Shown: positions 57,408 through 64,000 of the stretch, piece after piece
Position numbering within the stretch: position 1 is the stretch's first letter
Layout of the letters: the number at the start of each line of letters is the position of its first letter
DNA from: Nonomuraea turcica
GTDB lineage: Bacteria > Actinomycetota > Actinomycetes > Streptosporangiales > Streptosporangiaceae
Direction of reading: 5' to 3'
Assembly: GCF_030718205.1 (NCBI RefSeq)
Contig: NZ_JAUZQF010000014.1
Span: 1-64,000, forward strand
DNA: 64,000 nt
Notes under the pieces: model-generated
Told to the model about the DNA's origin: nothing
The model's database searches: none
Seen by the model: the letters and a program-made list of their open reading frames with translations, nothing else
Position numbers and translations under genes: made by a program

Positions 57408-60400
57408 CAGTCACCGAGCTCACCTCCGCCCGGGCCGGGCACGGGGGAGAGGGCCGCTGGACGCCCGTACGCGCCGGGATCCTCAACGTCTGGCGCTACT
57501 ACGACGAGGTGTTCGAGTTCCACCGGGGCCGGCTGCTGCTGCGCGGGCCCAACGGCAGCGGCAAGTCGAAGGTGCTGGAGCTGCTGCTTCCTTACGTGCT
57601 CGACGCCAGCCTCAAGCCGAGCCGGCTGTCCACGTTCGGCGGCACCGAGCGCACCATGCACTGGAACCTCATGGGCGACGGCGCCACCGGCACCACCCGG
57701 GTCGGCTACGTGTGGCTGGAGTTCCGCCACTCCGATGGACGCTGGTTCACCTGCGGCGCCCGCCTCCAGGCCACCATCCACACCAAAAACGTCACCGTCA
57801 CCTATTTCACGACTGAAGCCCGCATCGACACGCCGGACGGCATCCGTGTCAGCGGCGAAGGCGGCCAGCCCCTGACCAAGGCGCAGCTCGTCGAGGAGCT
57901 CGGCACGACCGGCAAGGTCCACGACTCCGCCGACGCCTATCGCACCGTCGTCCGCCAGACGCTCTACCGGGGACTCAACGAGCAGCGCTACGACTCGCTG
58001 CTCACCGCCCTGCGCCAGCTCCGCACCCCCAAGCTGTCCGAACGCCTCGATCCCGGCCTGCTGTCCGACCTGCTGTCGAGCGCCCTGCCGCCGCTCGGCG
58101 AGGGCGAGATCCACGAGATCGCCGAGGGGTTCGAGCGGCTCGACCGGCAGCGCGAGGAGCTGCGCCTGCTCGATCGGGACGTGGAGGAGGCCGACCGGCT
58201 CGCCGCCCGGCAGCGCGGATACGCCCAGCGCGTCCTGCGCGCTGCGGCGGCCGCCGTGACCTCGGCCGGCTACACCATGGACTCCCTCGCCGCCGAGGCC
58301 AAGGCCAAGCGAGAGTCTCTGAAGGAGGCCGAGGACGAGCTGCTGGCCGCCACGGCGCGGCTGGGGGAGGAGGAGGCCCAGGAGCTGGCGCTGGCGGCAC
58401 AGATCGACGGGCTGAAGGAGAGCGAGGCTTACAAGGCGGGCAGCGACCTGCACCGGCTCCGCACCGAAGCGCAGAGCGCCCACGAGAGGGCAGCCGGACT
58501 CCGCGACCAGGCGGGGACGGCGGCCCGGTCCGCCACCGGCAAGCAGGAGGCGGCGGCGCACGCCGAGGCGGCCGCCCGCACGGCCGCGGCGCTCGCCGAC
58601 CGCGCCCGCACCGAAGCCCGCCACGCGGCCGAACGCGCGGGGCTGCTCGCAGTTCACGAGGAGAGCGAGCGCGCCGGCCGGCCCGCGTCTCCCAACGAGG
58701 GCGCCGGCCGGGCCGCGTCTCCCAACGAGGGCGCCGACCGGGCCGCGTTTCCCGACAAGGGCGCTGACCTGCACGCGTCTCCCGGCCGGCGCGCCACGCA
58801 GGGCGCCTCTCGCGACGAAAGTGGCAGGGGCGGTGGCGCCGGGAGATCCATGTCCGGCCCCGAAAGCCCTCATGCCGACGCCGCGCGCAGGCCTCGAGCC
58901 GGCGACGACGCCGGGGCGGGCGGCGACGACCGACTCGGCGTCGCCTCGCCGTCTGTCGCCCTGGCGAGCGTGCGCGACGGCGAGGAAGCCGTGCGCCGCG
59001 CGCGGGAGCTGCTGCGGGCCGCCGTGACCAGCCGTGCCGCCCAGATCAGGGAGGTCAGGGCCGCCGCCCTGACCCACGAGGAGGCGATCAACCGTCGCAC
59101 CGCAGCCGAGCAGGACCGTGACCGGGCCAGAGACGGCCTCGCCACCGCCCAGCAGGCCCACGACCAGGCCGAACGCCTCCGCGACGAGCGCGCCCGCGAC
59201 CTGGCTGCCGCCCTGGCCGACTGGGCGAGCGGCTGCACCCAGCTCCGGCTCGACCCCGATGAGCTGGCCGGCCTGGTGGACCGGTTCGAGCAGGCCGACG
59301 AGCTGGTCGGCACGGCCCGCACCACGGCCGCCGTCCGGCTGGCGGCCAGGGAGCAGGAGCTGACGACGTTCCACGAAGGGCTCATGGCCGAGCGCGCCGA
59401 GCTGGCCGGGGAACGCGAAGGGCTCGACGGGCAGGGAGTGCTGGAGCCGCCTGCCCCGCACACCCGTACCCCCGCCGCGAGGGACGGACGCGCAGGCGCG
59501 CCGCTGTGGCGGGCGGTGGCCTTCAGATCCGGCATCGACCTCGTCGCCCAGGCCGGGGTGGAGGCCGCACTCGAGGCCGCGGGCCTGCTCGACCTGTGGC
59601 TGCTGCCCGACGGCGGGTTCGACGCGGGCGAGCACGATGCCTTCGCCGTGGCCGCGTTGTCGCGGCCCGCGCCCGCCTACAGCCTGGCCCACGTGCTGAT
59701 CCCCGAGCCCGACTCCCCGGCGCCGGCCGACACCGTGTTGTCCGGCATCGCGTTCGCGCCCACCGCGATGGGCGTCGACCATCCCGCCGTCATCGGCGCG
59801 GACGGCACCTGGCGGCTCGGCCCCGCCGCCGGTCGCTGGGTCAAGCCCGAGCCCTCCTACATCGGCGCCGCCGCCCGCGAACGCGCCAGGCGCCGCCGCA
59901 TCGCCGAGCTGGACGAGCGGCTGAGCGAGCTCGCGGGCCTGATCGCCGACTGCGACCACCTGCTCGCCGTGCTCGCGGGTGACCGCGACACGCTGGCCGC
60001 CGAGCTGCGCCGCAGGCCGGACCGCAGACCCTACGCCGAGGCTCTCCAGGCCCTCGACGGCGCGGTGAAGAAGGTGGCGCTGCTGGAGGACCAGCTGCGG
60101 GCGCAGGAAGGCCGGCTGCACGAGCGCGAGAAGGAGGCCGGCAGGTCGCTGCGGCGGCTCACCGAGCTGGCGGCGGGACATGCTCTCCCGACCGCGCTCC
60201 CCGCGCTGGACAACCTGGAGGAGGCGCTCCGCACCGCCGAGACGGCGGGCGCCGTCTGGCACGACCGCCGCGGCGACGCCCGGGCCGCCCGCGACCGCGC
60301 CGACGCCGCCGCCGAGACCGCCGGCGAATACCAGGACCTGGCGGTAAGGGCCGTCGAACGCGCCGAGGAGGCCGCGGCCGCCGCCGTCGTGCTGGCCGAG

Positions 60401-61717
60401 CGGCTGGCCGCCATCGAGTCCACGGTCGGCGCCGAGCACCTGCACGTGCTCGAGCAGCTGCACGCGACCCAGACCGCCCACCAGGCCTGCCGCCGCCTCA
60501 TCAAGTCGATCCACGACGACCTGGCCCAGCTCAACGCCCGGCTGGGCCGGCTCAAGGGCGAGCTGGGCACGGCCGAGGACAAACACGCCGAGGCGGGCCT
60601 GGCACGGGAGGCGGTGTCCGAACGTTTCCGCCGCCTGGCGGCCGGGCACCTGCCCGCGGACGCGCGGGTGCCCGTCGAGCTGGCCCCGGACGCCGGGGTG
60701 CGGGCGGTGCTCGAGGCGGCCAGGGCCGTGGCCGAGCGGCTGGCGGCGGTGCCGTACGAGAACAAGAACGTCAGGGAAGCCGAGGCCCGGCTGCAGGACG
60801 CCTTCCACCACGCCAGGGAGACCCTCGCCGACCGGGCGGATCTGGAGCTGGCGCCCGACGACGACGTCCAGGTCCTGACGGCCACCGTCGGCGGTGTCCG
60901 GGCCGGGGCGGCCGCGCTGAGCACGGCGCTGCGCAAAGAGCGTGACGAGCGGCGCTCGGACATCACGGAGGCGGAGCGGGACCTGTTCGATCGCACGCTC
61001 GCCGGGGACACGCGGCGGCATCTCGCCGACCGGATCAGGCAGGCCACCGCGCTGGTCGAGGGCATGAACCAGCGCCTCGAACGCGTCCGCACCGCCTCCC
61101 GGGTGGCGGTGCGGCTGGTGTGGCAGGTGGATCCGGCCCAGTCCGCCGGCACCCGGGCCGCCCGCGACCTGCTGCTCCGCGACCCGGCCGGGCTGAACGA
61201 GGCCGACAAGGAGGCCCTCTATGTCTTCTTCAGGGATCGGGTGGAGGAGGCGCGGGCCGACAACTCCGCGGCGAGCTGGGAGGACCAGCTGATGAAGGTG
61301 CTCGACTACACGGCCTGGCACCGGTTCATGGTCAAGCTCGATCGCGGGGACGGGCAGGGGTGGCAGGATCTCACCAGGAAGCTGCACGGGGCGCTGTCGG
61401 GTGGGGAGAAGGCGATCGCGCTGCACCTGCCGCTGTTCGCCGCGGTGGCCGCGCACTATCAGACCGATCCTGGGTGCCCGCGGTTCATCCTGCTGGATGA
61501 GGTCTTCGTGGGGGTGGACCGGACGAATCGGGGGCAGGTGTTCGAGCTGCTGGTGGATCTGGGGCTGGATCTCGTGCTCACGTCCGACCACGAGTGGTGC
61601 GAATACCGTGAGCTGGACGGGATCGCGATCCACCAGCTCATCACGGGGGATGGCGACGACGCGGTGACGACGGCCCGCTTCGTCTGGACCGGCTACCGTA
61701 CGGTGGCGACCGAATGA
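57404..61717 (+). CDS. jetC: Wadjet type II component JetC (SMC-like ATPase, TIGR02680)
   Basis: A protein of 1437 residues. MukB-like head-hinge-head: Walker A GPNGSGKS (48-55), long coiled coils (alternating Ala/Glu/Arg-rich stretches about 250-420 and 540-680, and 800-1250), signature LSGGEKAIALHLPLF (about 1331) and Walker B PRFILLDEVFVGVD (about 1360-1373). The ATPase extrudes DNA loops. Residues 424-463 and the following ~50 are Gly/Ala/Ser/Pro-rich with a 10-residue tandem repeat that breaks the coiled coil, and members without it would be nearer 1350. Confidence 0.92.
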   Translation: MTVTELTSARAGHGGEGRWTPVRAGILNVWRYYDEVFEFHRGRLLLRGPNGSGKSKVLELLLPYVLDASLKPSRLSTFGGTERTMHWNLMGDGATGTTRVGYVWLEFRHSDGRWFTCGARLQATIHTKNVTVTYFTTEARIDTPDGIRVSGEGGQPLTKAQLVEELGTTGKVHDSADAYRTVVRQTLYRGLNEQRYDSLLTALRQLRTPKLSERLDPGLLSDLLSSALPPLGEGEIHEIAEGFERLDRQREELRLLDRDVEEADRLAARQRGYAQRVLRAAAAAVTSAGYTMDSLAAEAKAKRESLKEAEDELLAATARLGEEEAQELALAAQIDGLKESEAYKAGSDLHRLRTEAQSAHERAAGLRDQAGTAARSATGKQEAAAHAEAAARTAAALADRARTEARHAAERAGLLAVHEESERAGRPASPNEGAGRAASPNEGADRAAFPDKGADLHASPGRRATQGASRDESGRGGGAGRSMSGPESPHADAARRPRAGDDAGAGGDDRLGVASPSVALASVRDGEEAVRRARELLRAAVTSRAAQIREVRAAALTHEEAINRRTAAEQDRDRARDGLATAQQAHDQAERLRDERARDLAAALADWASGCTQLRLDPDELAGLVDRFEQADELVGTARTTAAVRLAAREQELTTFHEGLMAERAELAGEREGLDGQGVLEPPAPHTRTPAARDGRAGAPLWRAVAFRSGIDLVAQAGVEAALEAAGLLDLWLLPDGGFDAGEHDAFAVAALSRPAPAYSLAHVLIPEPDSPAPADTVLSGIAFAPTAMGVDHPAVIGADGTWRLGPAAGRWVKPEPSYIGAAARERARRRRIAELDERLSELAGLIADCDHLLAVLAGDRDTLAAELRRRPDRRPYAEALQALDGAVKKVALLEDQLRAQEGRLHEREKEAGRSLRRLTELAAGHALPTALPALDNLEEALRTAETAGAVWHDRRGDARAARDRADAAAETAGEYQDLAVRAVERAEEAAAAAVVLAERLAAIESTVGAEHLHVLEQLHATQTAHQACRRLIKSIHDDLAQLNARLGRLKGELGTAEDKHAEAGLAREAVSERFRRLAAGHLPADARVPVELAPDAGVRAVLEAARAVAERLAAVPYENKNVREAEARLQDAFHHARETLADRADLELAPDDDVQVLTATVGGVRAGAAALSTALRKERDERRSDITEAERDLFDRTLAGDTRRHLADRIRQATALVEGMNQRLERVRTASRVAVRLVWQVDPAQSAGTRAARDLLLRDPAGLNEADKEALYVFFRDRVEEARADNSAASWEDQLMKVLDYTAWHRFMVKLDRGDGQGWQDLTRKLHGALSGGEKAIALHLPLFAAVAAHYQTDPGCPRFILLDEVFVGVDRTNRGQVFELLVDLGLDLVLTSDHEWCEYRELDGIAIHQLITGDGDDAVTTARFVWTGYRTVATE
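58673..58792 (+). repeat. 30-bp tandem repeat within jetC
   Basis: Four in-frame units, the first two near-identical, encode AGRPASPNEG, AGRAASPNEG, ADRAAFPDKG and ADLHASPGRR (residues 424-463). Confidence 0.85.
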
Positions 61718-63120
61718 CCCCCTCCGGCTCGGCTGCCTCCGGCTCGGCTGCCTCCGGCTCGGCCGTGTCTGATCCGGCCGTGTCTGACCCGATCGCGTCC
61801 GACCCGATAGCCTTCGGCCCAGCCGTGTCCGACCCGGCCGTGTCCGACCCGATCGCCTCCGACCTGGTTGCGTCCGATCCGACCGTGTCCGACCCGGCCC
61901 CATCGGATCTGCCGGGGGTCTACGAGGCGGCCTTGGGCCGGACCGCGGCCGATCGGTTGCCCGATGATGCGCTCGCTGTCCCGGAGCGGCTGCGGGCGGC
62001 GGGGCTGCGGCCGGTCTGGGCGGCCCTGCACGAGCGGCTCTCCTCCGGCCACCAGGTCAGCCGCGTCAAAGTCACCGGTCTGGAGGACGAGCAGCAGGCC
62101 GCCGTGGCCGACCTGCTCGGCCTCGACCGCTACCCGGGCCCGTCGACCACCATCGACGTGGCCCGGCTGGAGGCCGCGCTGGGCGGGCTCGACGTCCGTG
62201 CCGTCACCGAAGCGTTGATCGGCCCGCTCGACGACCGCAGGCGCCGGCGAGCCGAGCGGCGGCAGGAGCGCGAAGCACTGCTGGACTGGTTCACCACCCA
62301 CCCGGTGGTCACCGCCGAGCCGGCGCTGCTGGCCCTGTCCGCCGTCCGCGCCGGCCGCGAGCTTCTCCACCAGACCCTCGCCGTGCTCGCCGCACTACCT
62401 GCCTCGGGACGGCCGCTGGCGGCGCTCGCGGCCGACGTGACCGGCGACCCGCACGCCCTGGACGACGGCACCCGGCTGTCCTCCCTGGTGCTAAAGGCCC
62501 TGTCGACGCTCTACGACGTGCCCGCGCCAGAGGGCGCCGAGGCCCGGCGGGCGCTGTGGGAGCGGGCGGGCGTGGCCTGCGACGCCCTGTCCACGACGGT
62601 CCTGGTCGCCGGCTTACGGCCCGCCGGTGACTCCGCCCTGGCCAGGGTCCTGCGGATCTGGGACGGCCAGGCCAGCGTCATCACCCTCGCCCAGCTCCGG
62701 CAGGGCGTCTTGGAGCTGCGGGAACGCGACGTGTGGGTGGTGGAGAACCCGTCCGTCCTGGCGCTAGCCCAGCAGCGCTTCGGCACGTCGTGCCCGCCCA
62801 TGGTGTGCACTTCCGGATGGCCCAACAGCGCCGCCATCCGCCTGCTCCGCTCCCTGCCCGGCACCAGGCTGCACTACCACGGCGATTTCGACGGCGAAGG
62901 GCTGCGGATCGCCGCCTACACCATGGCCAAGACGGGCGCCGAGCCGTGGCGCATGTCCACGGCTGACTACCTGGGAGCTCTGGGGGAGGGCAGCACCCTG
63001 TCACCTGGTCGGGTGACGGACGCGCCCTGGGATTCTGGGCTGGCCCCTGCCATGCGATCACATGGCCTCGCCGTCCCGGAGGAACTGGTCGCGGAACAGC
63101 TGCTCGACGACCTCGCCTGA
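61714..63120 (+). CDS. jetD: Wadjet type II component JetD (Toprim-type nuclease, TIGR02679/DUF2399)
   Basis: A protein of 468 residues. Topo-VI/Toprim-like: E344 in VVENPSVLALA, TSGWPNSAAIRLL, and D391-x-D393 in YHGDFDGEGLRI form the metal site that nicks or cuts DNA after loop extrusion. Residues 4-63 are twelve pentapeptide repeats (SGSAA to SDPAV types) before the conserved N-terminal domain, an unusual disordered extension. ATG overlaps the jetC stop. Confidence 0.9.
   Translation: MTPSGSAASGSAASGSAVSDPAVSDPIASDPIAFGPAVSDPAVSDPIASDLVASDPTVSDPAPSDLPGVYEAALGRTAADRLPDDALAVPERLRAAGLRPVWAALHERLSSGHQVSRVKVTGLEDEQQAAVADLLGLDRYPGPSTTIDVARLEAALGGLDVRAVTEALIGPLDDRRRRRAERRQEREALLDWFTTHPVVTAEPALLALSAVRAGRELLHQTLAVLAALPASGRPLAALAADVTGDPHALDDGTRLSSLVLKALSTLYDVPAPEGAEARRALWERAGVACDALSTTVLVAGLRPAGDSALARVLRIWDGQASVITLAQLRQGVLELRERDVWVVENPSVLALAQQRFGTSCPPMVCTSGWPNSAAIRLLRSLPGTRLHYHGDFDGEGLRIAAYTMAKTGAEPWRMSTADYLGALGEGSTLSPGRVTDAPWDSGLAPAMRSHGLAVPEELVAEQLLDDLA
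61723..61902 (+). repeat. 15-bp tandem repeat at the 5' end of jetD
   Basis: Twelve degenerate 15-bp units keep the reading frame. The first three encode SGSA(A/V); the rest mainly SDP(A/I)(V/A). The first two units are identical. Confidence 0.85.
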
Positions 63121-63126
63121 CCGTGC

Positions 63127-64000
63127 TCAAAGAGCGGCGAGCTGGGTCGCCCACGGTGGGTTCGCACCCGGAACCGAGCACGTCATCGCTGACACCTGAA
63201 CCGCGAACTCCGCCGCCTCGACCGCCGCACCAAGCGTGAGATTGCCGAGACGGCCGCCCAGCAGCCCCTTGGAGCCGAGGCTGTGCAGCAGGCCGGCCGT
63301 GAAGGAGTCGCCCGCGCCGACCGTGTCCACGACGTCGACCTCGGGAGCCGGGACAGTCGTGCGCTCGCCGTCCAGCGACACCACTGCGCCGGCCGCGCCC
63401 TTGGTGATCACGATGAGCCGGGCGCCGGCCTCGTGCCAGTCGTCGCAGGCACGTGCCAGAGTCACGCCCGGCACCAGGAATCCCAGGTCGTCGTCGCTGA
63501 GCTTGAGGATGTCGGCCCACTCACACCACCGGGCCACCGGGTAGTCGTCCCGGGAGGCGAGCGTGGGGCGGACGTTCGGGTCGAGGGAGATCGTGGCGTG
63601 CCCGGCGGCGGCCCGCGCGAACTCCTCGATCGCCGCCCGCCCAGGCTCCCTGGCCAGGGCGAGCGAACCGGTGTGCAGACATGCCGCCGCGCCGAGCAGG
63701 GCGGAGTCCAGCTCGTACGGCGTCCACTGCCAGTCGGCGGTCCCCTCCGCGTAGAAGGTGTATTCGGCCTGCCCCCCGGCGTCCAGCGCGGCGACCGCGA
63801 GCGTGCTGGGCTCCTTGGCGTCGACGGATGCCGACAGATCGACGCCCGAGGAGGCGAGGTGCTCCCGGAACAGCCCGCCGAACACGTCCCCCGAGATTCG
63901 GCCGAGGAACCGCGTGGGGGTGCCGAGACGGGCCAGGGCCACGGCCGTGTTGGCGGGCCCGCCGCCGGGAAGCACGCGCAACGCCAGCCCACCCGGATCC
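63127..64000 (-). CDS. PfkB-family carbohydrate kinase (fructokinase-like), partial
   Basis: The frame is open to the window edge, so the N-terminus is missing. Visible are GGGPANTAVALARLG (substrate loop), GDVFG, and the PfkB signature 2 DTVGAGDSFTAGLL with catalytic Asp, plus ISLDPNVRP and KLSDDDLGFLVP. It phosphorylates a sugar, likely fructose or a related hexose, with ATP. Its tail-to-tail partner is jetD, with 6 nt between stops. Confidence 0.9.
   Translation of the reverse strand, partial: DPGGLALRVLPGGGPANTAVALARLGTPTRFLGRISGDVFGGLFREHLASSGVDLSASVDAKEPSTLAVAALDAGGQAEYTFYAEGTADWQWTPYELDSALLGAAACLHTGSLALAREPGRAAIEEFARAAAGHATISLDPNVRPTLASRDDYPVARWCEWADILKLSDDDLGFLVPGVTLARACDDWHEAGARLIVITKGAAGAVVSLDGERTTVPAPEVDVVDTVGAGDSFTAGLLHSLGSKGLLGGRLGNLTLGAAVEAAEFAVQVSAMTCSVPGANPPWATQLAAL

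Noticed and set aside
57365..61903. A 1512-codon minus-strand open frame opposite jetC
   Set aside because: A high-GC antisense shadow with no motifs; jetC carries Walker A, signature and Walker B.

Overview
The window is high-GC DNA with frequent GTG and TTG starts, ATGA/GTGA gene overlaps, and several regulator families (LacI, IclR, TetR, GntR, MarR, MerR/TipA, WYL). This points to a filamentous actinomycete. A Streptosporangiaceae/Nonomuraea-like host is my inference from gene content, not something the sequence proves. I see no rRNA, tRNA, CRISPR array, phage or conventional biosynthetic gene cluster.

Layout. 1-243: right end of an IS200-like element, followed by an esterase pseudogene (244-618). 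626-2998: phytanoyl-CoA dioxygenase-like gene, nucleoside deoxyribosyltransferase-like gene and an aldo/keto reductase. 3025-9311: an IclR regulator divergent from a glyoxylate/2-hydroxyacid module (class V aminotransferase, GlcD-GlcF-type flavin/Fe-S oxidase, MatC-type carrier). 9430-13595: LacI regulator, a hypothetical gene, an ArsB/NhaD-type permease and an aldo/keto reductase. 13726-13980: a second, inverted IS200 right end. 14089-17588: SNF2 helicase, methyltransferase, TetR. 17675-23659: a coupled uptake/catabolic operon (GntR, polyamine-type ABC transporter, RraA-like aldolase, nitrilase-fold amidohydrolase). 23699-25964: MarR, nitroreductase, aldo/keto reductase. 26098-29704: a cassette of patatin lipase, MGT glycosyltransferase, small membrane protein and alpha/beta hydrolase, with a TetR gene converging on it. 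30367-33585: TipA-like regulator, CBS protein, and Trk/Ktr K+ uptake (TrkA-type and TrkH-type subunits). 33792-38095: epoxide hydrolase and WYL regulator (divergent), KptA, secreted tripeptidyl aminopeptidase. 38224-44440: a six-gene Mrp Na+/H+ antiporter operon (A/B fusion, C, D, E, F, G). 44362-48294: a small membrane protein and a three-subunit molybdenum hydroxylase. 48434-54526: acetate-kinase-like protein, erythromycin-esterase-like protein, RecD2-like helicase, kinase-SRPBCC fusion, SRPBCC protein. 54667-63120: a complete type II Wadjet (JetABCD) plasmid-defence operon. 63127-64000: a PfkB sugar kinase cut by the window edge.

How parts fit together. Three separate systems move monovalent cations (ArsB/NhaD-type permease, Ktr/Trk, Mrp). 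The first two share an unusual leader: a TACGTT hexamer, exactly 12 nt, an identical 19-nt block (GCCGGGAAGTCTGGTCGGC), then a very short upstream ORF whose stop codon overlaps the transporter start codon. I do not recognise this element; it is the strongest candidate here for an undescribed cis-regulatory system, either a riboswitch-like leader or a repressor site coupled to a leader peptide. The Wadjet operon is a known defence type, but its JetC and JetD carry in-frame tandem-repeat, low-complexity insertions. Other unusual points are a MrpC subunit with a long charged coiled-coil tail, a nitroreductase that has lost its normal stop codon, and a kinase-SRPBCC fusion.
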